This document shows, in pieces, positions 38,901 to 47,900 of a stretch of DNA of 64,000 bases. Each line of letters begins with the position of its first letter. Positions within the stretch are counted from its first letter, which is position 1. The notes below the pieces were generated by a model. That model did not search any database. It was given only the letters and a program-made list of their open reading frames with translations, and was not told the DNA's origin. The translations under genes and the position numbers were made by a program. Source of the stretch: Talinum fruticosum (taxonomy: Eukaryota; Streptophyta; Magnoliopsida; Caryophyllales; Talinaceae); the NCBI GenBank assembly GCA_021018815.1, contig JAITYX010000047.1:2356001-2420000 (forward strand). The letters run 5' to 3'.

Positions 38901-41461
38901 GCTTTATGACTATCCGCTGTTTCAGAAAGCAGGATAGGTTCATCCAGGAAAATGTGAACCGGGTTAACTCCAGTTTGCGGATGGATTTCCACAACAATGC
39001 ATCAAATGAATGGTTAGGTTTCCGCTTGGAGTTGATTGGGAGTTTGCTTCTCTGTGCCTCTACCCTCTTCATGATCCTGTTGCCTGCCAGCATCATCAAG
39101 CCAGGTTTGCTTTTCTTTTCGTTCATAAATGATCGAACTCTTCCATTATCAGTTTCCTCCTCTTGATCTTCATTATACATGAAAAAAAGCTGATGTTCTA
39201 CTTTATTGTGTGTTTCAGAGAATGTTGGTTTGTCACTCTCCTATGGGCTCTCTCTCAATGGCACACTGTTCTGGGCTATATATATGAGCTGCTTTGTGGA
39301 GAACAGAATGGTATCAGTTGAGAGGATAAAGCAGTTCACTGAAATCCCTTCTGAAGCTGCATGGACCATCAAGGACCGCCTTCCTCCACTGAATTGGCCA
39401 TCAGAGGGCAACGTTGAGCTGAAGGACTTACAGGTTTGTAAATGATTGAACATGATGAAACTTTTGTGTCATTCATATTAATGTGGGTCATGATAGTTTC
39501 ATATTGGGCTCGTACAAGCTGTTGAAATGTCTGTGTTGATCTGTTGGACTGTGATGAAGACAGAGATTGGGTTGGGTCATAAGGGTGTGTGCCATATTCA
39601 GGCTAGTGATAGTCATGACATAAATTTCTTAGGAAAAGGCAACAATATATGTTTGGAGAGTTTTATTCTTTGTTATGCATCACGCCAGATCCCGTTAAGG
39701 TGAAAGGTCAGGCTTTCTGAGTCTATGATCTGATGATTTTCCCTTCTTCCATGCTCTCTCTATATTAGATTGTTTTCCGATTTTGATACTGCTTTGGGTA
39801 TATGATCTGATGAAAGCGTATAATTTTGTTGAACAGGTCAGGTATAGACCCAACACTCCCCTGGTGCTCAAGGGCATCACATTAAGCATAAGAGGAGGAG
39901 AAAAAATAGGTGTTGTTGGTCGGACGGGGAGTGGAAAGTCAACTCTCATTCAAGTGTTCTTTAGACTTGTTGAGCCTACTGCTGGGACGATTATAATTGA
40001 TGATATAGACATTAAAACACTAGGGCTCCATGATCTTAGATCTCGATTTGGGATCATTCCTCAAGAGCCTGTTCTTTTTGAAGGGACTGTTCGGAGCAAC
40101 ATCGACCCTATTGGCCAGTACTCGGAAGAGGAGATTTGGAAGGTATAGCTTTAGCAATTTACAAAGCATTGTGAAGTTAGAGATGACCAAACAAACTGGC
40201 CAGGCAAAGGTCAAACCCAGTCAGGCTTGGCAATTTAAACAAGCCCATAAACCATGGTTTCTAACGTGGCCTGATCCAGCCTAGTGGACTTTTCTGTCGG
40301 TTCTCAGCTGATTTGAGTATGGCCAAGGTCGTTAATATATGCTTTTTAGGCTCTTGATTTTACCCTAGTGTACTTATCTCAGATTCCCGACATTTGGACA
40401 TTTGTTACAATACTTGGACAGCTCTAGTTAGACCAAATTTCCCATACTTTACCTGAAATGGAGTCCAACATTTGGACTTGTATCCACATTGGATACTTGT
40501 ATCGAGTTCAAGTAATGTGGGTCATAACCAAGCTCATGTTGAACCTCCCTCAGCATGGATGATCACCACTACTTGAAATAGATTTCAGCTTAAGTCTTAG
40601 CATTAATTGAATTTTCATTAATATTTTTATGTAGAGTCTGGAGCGATGCCAGCTTAAAGAAGTAGTAGCTTCCAAACCTGAAAAACTTGATGCTCCAGGT
40701 ATTGTTAGCAATGACTGATCTTTTACTAATTCTAACTTAACCTTACACATCCTTTGTATCCTTGACTGTGTATTTGTTATCTCCTTCCTCGATCTATTAA
40801 AGTGGCTGATAATGGAGATAACTGGAGCGTTGGGCAAAGGCAGCTTCTCTGCTTAGGCAGGGTGATGCTGAAGAAAAGCAGGCTTTTGTTTATGGACGAG
40901 GCAACTGCTTCTGTAGATTCTCAAACTGATGCCGTGATTCAAAAAATCATTAGAGAAGACTTTGCAGCTTGCACAATAATCAGTATCGCTCACAGGATAC
41001 CTACTGTTATGGACTGTGACAGGGTTCTCGTTGTAGATGCAGGTATGTAAACTAGTTCATTCTGACAATTGCTTCTCCGCATGATTAACCTCTGCCCTCA
41101 ATTTTCCAGAAAAATCTTACCCAAATTAGAGCACACTCAATCGTATTTTCCCCTAACTTAAATTGGCCTAACCTAACCTAAATTAATCCAAAAATCACCC
41201 TAAAAAGATCTGAATATTATGATCTAAACCTGAAAAGAACTAAGGTAAACTTGTCATGATCTGAACAGTTGTCAATTTGCTTTCACTCAATTCAAACCCG
41301 AATGACTTGCTTTTCACATCTCTATACTTGCATTACACAATGTATATGCTTGTGAAACAGGAAGAGCAAAGGAGTTTGATTCACCATCTCGGTTGCTTGA
41401 GAGGCCATCGCTTTTTGGGGCATTGGTACAAGAGTATGCCAATCGGTCTTCCGGGCTTTGA
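32979..41461 (+). CDS. ABCC4: ABC transporter C family, ABCC4/ABCC14 (MRP)-like
   Basis: Full-length multidrug-resistance-associated transporter. Coding exons: 32979-35066, 35830-36150, 36891-36977, 37137-37768, 38159-38323, 38810-39104, 39219-39433, 39837-40142, 40635-40698, 40803-41042, 41361-41461. All have GT-AG borders and phases agree, giving about 1504 residues, close to Arabidopsis ABCC4 (about 1516). The ATG at 32979 (MSSEPW) matches the family N-terminus; TMD0 carries [12 protein letters not shown]1 has GTVGSGKSS (about 673-681), LSGGQ (763-767) and IYLLDD (783-788). NBD2 has GRTGSGKS (about 1296-1303), WSVGQRQ and [12 protein letters not shown]. The family moves organic anions or conjugates with ATP; Arabidopsis ABCC4 is linked to folate transport and stomatal control. 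Exon 4 has one missing base (37282-37285), so the frame breaks as written. ABCC4 and ABCC14 cannot be told apart here. Confidence 0.93.
35634..35765. mobile_element. Possible MITE in ABCC intron 1 (GAGACGGTCTC-type ends)
   Basis: The stretch begins near GGTTGAGACCATCTCAT and ends near CATGAGACGGTCTCATT, so its ends are partly inverse copies of each other (GAGAC...GTCTC). Palindromic GAGACGGTCTC termini are frequent in small plant repeats. No target duplication was established. Confidence 0.4.
37282..37285 (+). other. Single-base loss in ABCC exon 4 (run of four C)
   Basis: Upstream of this run the exon reads in frame through [10 protein letters not shown] and ELPEAS. Downstream, the next frame reads [10 protein letters not shown] and [15 protein letters not shown], a block conserved in ABCC4/14 proteins. 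One extra C in the run (four present) would join the two without a stop. Without it, the upstream frame ends at 37388. Confidence 0.85.
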
Positions 41462-41900
41462 TGCGATCTCGGACTGTGATTAATAAGGTATTAAATTTAG
41501 CATAGCTATTGCACCATCACCATTCTTTTGGGGATCCTGGCCTTCATTCTTTTGGAGAAATACTTTTACATTGGAGGTTACACAAGGCCCTTTGCTGTGG
41601 CTCCTGAGCTCGACGAGGACATCCGAATGCGTAGCTGGTGGTAGGGACTACTATCATACGAGATGGTGGTGGTCATTAATGAGGAATTTAGGAGAGTTGG
41701 AGGGAGGTACGGTGGTTGTTGTAACAGTCTACTACAAGAAAATAAAGCTCTCAGCCGTCAGAATGTATTAAATTCAAAATAAATCCAAAAAGAAGAGGTA
41801 CGACGTCTGTAGTTTCAAACAATATGTGAATGTAGGGTCTTCAGATAGTTTTAGCTGAGTTCAACAAAGCTTTTAGTAACCTAATGTTGTTTGTAATCAG
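41462..41900 (+). terminator. 3' UTR region of the ABCC gene with poly(A) signals
   Basis: AATAAA hexamers occur at 41741-41746 and 41778-41783, about 280-320 bases after the stop codon, which is a usual plant 3'-UTR length. A short open frame at 41571 is non-coding. Confidence 0.5.
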
Positions 41901-41943
41901 TGAAATTTTAGCTGTTCCAAATACATGATTTAGTAGCGTAGCG

Positions 41944-42052
41944 TGCATTACGTATTTTGCACATATATGTGTCGTACTTTAATATTCTTACTAGTGTGCA
42001 TTCCGTATTTTGCGCACATATGTTCCAAATATATGTGTTGTACTTCAATATT
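41944..42052. repeat. Direct repeat, two copies of about 50 bases
   Basis: The block GTGCATTACGTATTTTGCACATATATGTG...TACTTTAATATT is followed at once by a second copy starting GTGCATTCCGTATTTTGCGC, which is slightly longer because of a small insertion. Confidence 0.65.
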
Positions 42053-42536
42053 TTTATTTTTGATTTTTAAGAAAGTAACTTAACTATGCTACTAATAAAT
42101 ATATTAATTATACTATCTTAAACACAAAGGGTTTACTGAGACACTTGCAAACTAATTTAAAAAAAAAAACAAAAGAAACTGATGACTTTATATATCGTTT
42201 TGCTTTAGTAAATTAAAAATTATATTACTTTGTATTACAATATACTCCATAATAAATTGATTATATAATAATTGATGTGAATTAAATCTGACAGCAAAAT
42301 TTATACAACAAATAAATATTGTGTTTAGAAACCCCCTTCTTTTAAGCACATGGGAACCTTCTAATAAATATGAAAAAAAATAAAATTATGCTCTATTGAT
42401 GAGCTTATGCTGAAAAAAAAAAATTATGCTCTATCAAATAAATATTCTTCAAACATCAGTGAGACTCGTTTCTATGTCCGATTATAGACTAATCAGTCTT
42501 AAATCTCACAATTTTCATGCTTTGATACAACAAATA

Positions 42537-43850
42537 CCGTCGATTGCTATCCAAGTCGTGATGTCGAAACATGTCGGATAGGCGATCATAAGACTTTGCT
42601 TCTTTTTCAATGCCATATGCGAGCAAAGTCGTCGATTTGGAGAAATTAGATGATCTTTAGTGTGGCGATCGTTACATTGTGTCAACTTGAGATGTACTCC
42701 CCACCTTCTTTTTTGATATCATGGTGCACCTCGTTGTCCATTTGGTGAGAAAAGTGCGATTCGTGGCCCGATTTTTACCGATGGATGTACCCTTTTGAAC
42801 GTTTCATGAAAATTCTCAAAGGGTATGTTAGAAATCGATACCGACCGAAAGTGTGCATTGTTGAGGCATACACAGCGAGGCGTGTGTTAAGTTCTGCTGC
42901 GAATACTACCCCCAAATGGAAAAAGTTGGTATTCCAAAACATTGATTTATGGGGAAGATTGGTGGGCAAGGCAAGCTGGGGCCGACGGTTCTAACAATCA
43001 GTCGGGATATGAGGGATCAAACACATTTTTATATTCTATAAAATAGCGATGAAGTGCAGTTGTTCATTGATGAGCACAAATCCCTCATAAGGAGACAGAT
43101 GCGAGGAAAAAAAGAGATGTGGGTGCTGACCCATCATAATCGCACATTTGTCAACTGGTTCGGAGATTGAGTGATCACTAGCCAATAGGAAGAATCACGA
43201 GAATATATCTCGTAAACATTAGTCAACTTGGTTAGAGGGCCGCAGTTGTAAGTCATATCTTACCGTGGGTATGACATCAATGGATACTCTTTCTACACAA
43301 AGAACCAGGACAATAAGAGCACCTCGTAAAATAGTGGGGTCACATTGGAGGCTTATACACTTTATGTTTCCAACTCCAAGGACAAAAATCCCGTTATGGC
43401 TAAAATATCATATTACGGTGTCATTGAAGAGATATGGGAGCTAGACTATGTTGACTTCCATGAGCCTCGTTTTCCGGTGCAAATGGGATGACAATAACAA
43501 TAGTGTCCGAGTTGATGAGATGGGATTCACGATGGTCGATCTCACAAGAGAAGGGCCTAAAGGGGATCAATTTGTTATGACATCCCAAGCAAGACAAGTT
43601 TTCTATGTTGAGGATCCGGCCAATGATAAGTGACCTATTGTTCTTCAAGGGAAAAGGCACGTTGCTAGTAGGGATGGTGAAGATGTGTGTGAGTTTGTTA
43701 AGGAGATCCCACCCTTCTCTTTGGGAATGTCCGTCGAAAATAAGGATCCAAATTTTGAAGAATTGTATTTAAGGGTTGACCATCAAAAGGGCACATATAT
43801 TGAAAATAAGTCTAAAGGAGGGGAAAAAAGGCATAAACCATATAATTATA
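42537..43850 (+). pseudogene. CACTA (En/Spm) TnpD transposase fossil, C-terminal part
   Basis: From about 42537 the frames resemble DUF4218 (SKHVG, RLCFFFNAIC, then MYPFERFMKILKGYVRN). From about 43340 they resemble DUF4216 (ISYYGVIEEIWELDY, then FRCKWDD, VDEMGFTMVDL and QARQVFYVEDP). These two domains are the usual C-terminal part of plant CACTA TnpD proteins. Several frameshifts and stops break it, and the catalytic N-terminal half is absent from the window, so it is inactive. A hAT MITE, a tandem duplication and a hairpin follow, then a subterminal-repeat-like motif near 45131, which may mark the element's 3' side. Confidence 0.8.
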
Positions 43851-43956
43851 TCAACTCGGTAAGAACATTAATTTTATTTCGAATGATATCCAATATTGTT
43901 GCTTATTTTAGAAGCTATGACTTATTTTTCATTATTTTTTACTTGTAGTATTCATG

Positions 43957-44187
43957 TAGCACTGGCAAAAATTCGGGTTCGGGTCGAAATCGGGTCGGTC
44001 ATCGGATGAAATTTATTGTCCGATACTAGTTTTTTCGGGTCGGACAATTTAGACAAGGGTAAATTTGGGTTAAAATCAGGTTTGAATAGTAGAAATATGA
44101 AAATTTTATGTCCGAATTTAAACTTCGGATAAAAAGTCATACCTGAACCCGGTTTTATCCGGGTCGGACGAAATTTTTCCAGCTCTA
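43957..44187. mobile_element. hAT-type MITE, 231 bp, in the CACTA fossil
   Basis: The left end reads TAGCACTGGCAAAAATTCGG and the right end, inverted, TAGAGCTGGAAAAATTTCGT. The flanks are TATTCATG (43949-43956) and TATTCATA (44188-44195), an 8-bp target duplication with one mismatch. The interior is made of CGGGTCGGAC / CGGGTTCGGG units. It encodes nothing and is younger than the CACTA copy it sits in. Confidence 0.85.
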
Positions 44188-44229
44188 TATTCATATAAAC
44201 AGATGGTTTTGTTTAATGATGATCAAAAT

Positions 44230-44650
44230 AAGGACTAAGTTGTCCAATTGGAAGGGTAGAAGATCATCATTCGGTGAGGGTCATCATTTAGGTAATGTTT
44301 CTTATGAATAATTGTTGTTTAACACTCTTCTCGGTTTTGGTTGCTAATCTCAACTCCTACTTAATGTTTTCCACAATTTTTATATGTTGTAGAACCTCTA
44401 CCCCTGCATGAACTCCAAGAAGAAAAATAAGGACTAAGCTCTCAAATGGAAGAGTAGAAGATCCTCATTCGATGAGTATCAAAAGGACTAAGCCTTTCGG
44501 GTAAAGTTTCTTATGCATATTTCTTGTGGATAATTGTTGATTAACGTTTTTCTCGGTTTTAGTTGCTAATCTCTGCTCCCGCTTAATGTTTTGCACAGCT
44601 TATTAAGTTGCTTATTGTCCAGTCTACCCCCTTCACAAACTCAAAGCGAG
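44230..44650 (+). repeat. Diverged tandem duplication in the CACTA 3' region
   Basis: The first copy, about 44230-44428, and the second, about 44429-44650, share AAGGACTAAG, GGAAG(A/G)GTAGAAGATC, TTTCTTATG, ATAATTGTTG and GTTGCTAATCTC blocks in order. Each ends in a related CTACCCC...AACTC segment. The copies have diverged and the second has small insertions. The unit resembles the last exons or introns of the CACTA gene, duplicated. Confidence 0.7.
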
Positions 44651-44760
44651 CGAGTACATAAGGAGCATCACTTTTGGACAATGACTAAGGAAATAGACAT
44701 TGCTTGGTGAGATGTCATATTTGTGTATTCTTTTTCAAGAAAAGAGATGAGGTATTATGT

Positions 44761-44881
44761 TTTTATGACTATATTGCTTATTTGGAGTTTGTGCGGAGGT
44801 AGCGTGGACTCGCAAATATGATGTATTACGTTGTCCAAGCTACCTCTGCAACAACTCCAAACAAGCAATATTGTCATAAAG
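44761..44881 (+). other. Hairpin with 48-base arms and 25-base loop
   Basis: The arm 44761-44808 is matched by the inverse complement of 44834-44881, with 42 of 48 positions identical and no bulges. Conserved parts include ATATTGCTT, TTTGGAGTT and GAGGTAGC. The loop is 44809-44833. The geometry is compatible with a miRNA or young siRNA foldback if transcribed, but no expression evidence or known miRNA match is available. The right arm also resembles segments at 44396-44422 and 44622-44652 in the same orientation. Confidence 0.7.
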
Positions 44882-45130
44882 ACAATCACATCAATTGTAA
44901 TATATTCTTTGCTTGAACTTAAATATGAAATATGAAATTGTATAGCGAACTTGTTCGAGATGGAACTTTGTTGTGGTTGTAGTAAGTTGAAAATTCTTGT
45001 ATTATTGGAAATTCTTGTATTTATGTTAGAAAATTGAGATTTGGTGGTTTGTTGCTATGTAAGTTGTGATATATTTTGGAGTGTATTTTGTACAGAGGGA
45101 TGGAAAAATAAAAAAACAACTAAAAATAAT

Positions 45131-45175
45131 ACGGACCTATTATGATGGTTCTTACATTAGAGCCGTAGTCATAAA
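45131..45175. repeat. CACTA subterminal-repeat-like motif
   Basis: ACGGACCTATTATGATGGTT and the following TTACATTAGAGCCGTAGTC form a partly palindromic unit. It matches in layout the ACTACGGTTC/ATTGAACCGTAGT units of the CACTA terminus at 62541-62807. It lies after the TnpD fossil and could be part of that element's right end; no CACTA terminus was found beside it. Confidence 0.45.
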
Positions 45176-45325
45176 TCCGAAACAATTTGGCATTTCAGGC
45201 GGGACCTATGACGACGGGGATGTGTGAGAGTCTTGTCCTCATTCCTTGTCCTGCTCCCCTTTTTATAACATTTTTTTGGGAAGGATATTTTTGTAATTTT
45301 ATAATTTTTTAACCCTAGATCTAGG

Positions 45326-45647
45326 TATAAAAGAAAGCCACCTTCTCTCTCTTCACCTCCCTCCCAACCCCCTCCTCTTTCTCTCTTTCTCTCTCTCTCT
45401 CTCCCCTACTACAACACTCTCCCGATCGTCTCTCACTGTCCTCTCTCTCTTTCCCACTCGTCCCTTACTCTCTCTCTTTCTTCTACTCTACTCTCTATAT
45501 CCGGAAGAAATATTCTACTATACTCTCTCTGCATCCGGAAGAAATAAAATGGCAACCATGTCAATCTCTTCTCCCTTATCGTCACAGCTACAATTTGCGT
45601 CTCTTGCGTCGCCGGCCGCCCTTCACATCACAACCGCAAGTTCGTAG
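45326..45647 (+). pseudogene. Promoter plus short transit-peptide-like ORF, gene fragment
   Basis: A TATA-box-like TATAAAAG (45326-45333) is followed by about 200 bases of pyrimidine-rich leader with CT runs, a duplicated ATCCGGAAGAAAT segment, and an ATG at 45549. The frame runs 32 codons to a TAG at 45645. Its product (MATMSISSPLSSQLQF...) is Ser/Ala/Thr-rich without acidic residues, like the start of a chloroplast transit peptide. No mature-protein sequence follows. It is best read as the 5' end of a nuclear gene for a plastid protein, broken or captured by a transposon. The identity of the gene is unknown. Confidence 0.4.
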
Positions 45648-45834
45648 CTTGCATCGCGGGCCACCGTTCACATCCTGGTTCTTTGAATTTTTTTCCAAAT
45701 TGTGTAGATCTAGTTTTGTTGTATATATTGTTTGAACGAATTGAATGTGAAAAGTTTAAATTCATTGAAAATTGCGGGGCTTGTTTAATATTTTTTGTCT
45801 AACTTGGTTGAATTCAAACTTAATTCACGCTTTG

Positions 45835-46060
45835 TTAACGGGGTTCGGGGACCTAAAGGGGATTGGGAATCCGTCGAGGCCGAGGCCGGGGAAGCTTTTC
45901 CTCTCGAAGCGGGGCCGGGGCGGACATTGGGCAGCGGAGACAAGGACGGGGAGGGCACCCCCAACCCCAATCCGCCCCGTTGCTATCCTTAGTTTCGTGC
46001 CCACCTGCCATCACACAGCCCAAAACTAGAGTCTCAAGGTGCACATGAAGGTCCATGTCT
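45835..46060. other. GC-rich patch, non-coding
   Basis: This stretch is much richer in G and C than its surroundings (GGGGCCGGGG-type runs). It is open in many frames on both strands only because it lacks AT-rich stops. The CGGGGACCTAAAGGGG-type sequence resembles low-complexity ends of some plant MITEs. No protein homology was seen. Confidence 0.5.
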
Positions 46061-46621
46061 CGGCGACTCCCTAAGCAAGGCTTGCTGGCAAGGTGGCGTT
46101 GGGTGATTGGTCCACGAAACTTAGTTGGGCATGAGCTAGGGAAACGAAATGAGCTGGCTCGTGGGGAATCTGAATTTTGCCAGCGAAATGAAATTTATAG
46201 GTGGACAATTAATTGGAAAATGCAAGGGCTCAACATTGAGCCATTGATGAAACTTTGTTTTCCTATTTATTTAATTTAATTTTTAATATTATTGTATTAT
46301 TTGTTTATACAAAAAATTCACACATGAAAATAATTAATTTACATGTTGTATAATTGTAATATAATTAGTTATTATTGTACCTTTTTTATTTAATAAAAAT
46401 TATAATATTACTGTATTATTTGTTTTAAAAAATTACAAGCTAAAATAATTAATTTTAATTTATATAGTGCATTTTTATAATTTTTTATACAGTATAAAAA
46501 TAAATAATAAAATAAAATAAAATAGATAAATTAATTAAATATATTAGTGAGTAAATTCCTGTAAATTGTATAAATTAATAAAATATATTAGTGAATAAAT
46601 TTTATGTAAATTATTTAAATA

Positions 46622-47644
46622 GGGGATCCACTTATAACGACTGTCGCTATATGACGAGTCACCATAAGATGCATTAATTTGTACCGTACATGTGTATCAC
46701 AATAATCACAACCGTTCATTTTTTTCTTCTAATTAAATTAAAATAATTAATTATTCTTATGTTTGGCTATTTTAAAAATTAAATTAAAATTTATTCCCAT
46801 ATAATTCAGGAAACTCTAATCTTATATATTTATCTTTTATTTATTTTACCTATAATTTGTTTGGAAATTTGCCATCAAAGATTGAAAACCGTTTATGCAA
46901 AAAGGAAATTAGTGAAGCTATCAGTCACTAGTCGTCTCCAATTCCCCTAGAACTGCCATCTTCCCTGTCATTTTTCCGGCCAATCTCATCGGTACTCCAT
47001 AAATTCCGGCATCATTCAAGTTTTTCCGAAGAGAAATCACCAATCAAACTTTTTTCATAAATGCCTATCGACGAAACTCATCACCGACCGCCATAACAGA
47101 CAAACAACGGGCCGCCGCCGCCAATGGTGTCCAAGCGTGACCGAAGAGGAGAAGGATTGCGGGAGACATGGTGTTGTCCATGGGAGAGAGATGGAGACAT
47201 CAATACGCCGGGCAAGGTCGCTGGTGGTCGGTTGGAAATAATGGTGATTGGTAGGGGGCTGGGGAAGGTTGAGATAACGAGCCTGAAATAATGGGCCAGA
47301 AATAATGGTCGGCCGGTAATAATGGTGTTGTCCATGGGAGAGCCATGGTCTTGATGAATTCAGTAGGAAATAATGGTGCTTGTTCATGGGAGAGATATGT
47401 TCTTGATGAATTCTTATCATATATTATTTTTAGGGAGGGAAGTAAGTAAATACTACCAAACACTAATACAAATAATTATCTTAATTAAAATTTTAAATAA
47501 TTATTTAATTTTTAAAATTTATTTTATTATATTAATTAAAAATAAAAATGAACTCGTTGAGATTATTGTGATACGCATTTACGGTATAGATTAATTTAAT
47601 TTACGATGATTGTTATATAACGACAGTCAGTTATAAATTTTTCC
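46622..47644. mobile_element. MULE-like non-autonomous element, about 1.02 kb
   Basis: The left end GGGGATCCACTTATAACGAC continues CTGTCG. The right end, read inverted, is GGAAAAATTTATAACTGACT then GTCG; both then run into TATATRAC-like sequence, giving inverted ends of about 35 bases. TTAAATA flanks both sides (46615-46621 and 47645-47651). The interior 46900-47420 has repeated TGTTGTCCATGGGAGAG and GAAATAATGG units and an open frame on the - strand without known domain. It could be a Pack-MULE carrying foreign sequence, but no parent gene was recognised. Confidence 0.6.
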
Positions 47645-47840
47645 TTAAATAGGTGAGTATTACTGGTGATATTTGCATTATAAAACGATTTAAGAGTGAA
47701 AAAAGGGTCCTTTTTAAGTGATGTGCTAAGTTAGGCACAGTAATTGCATATGCTCTGAGCCCGTTGCCCTAAAACCTCTCTAGAACCCCTCAGCCCCATT
47801 ATCGCAATGTACACAGCCTGAAATCCCCGAAGGCCGCAAC

Positions 47841-47900
47841 TCAGAGAGAGGGGGAGAGCTAGAGCGAGAGAGCGCGAGAGAGCGAGAGAGAGAGAGGGAG
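47841..47900 (+). promoter_or_regulatory. GA-rich 5' leader of NOP16
   Basis: A run of GAGAGA/GCGAGA units ends directly at the start codon at 47901. Such leaders are common in plant housekeeping genes and probably lie in the 5' UTR. Confidence 0.55.

Noticed and set aside
47055..47463. Open frames of 84-121 codons on the - strand
   Set aside because: They arise from repeated units inside the MULE-like element and show no recognisable domain; kept only as possible captured sequence.
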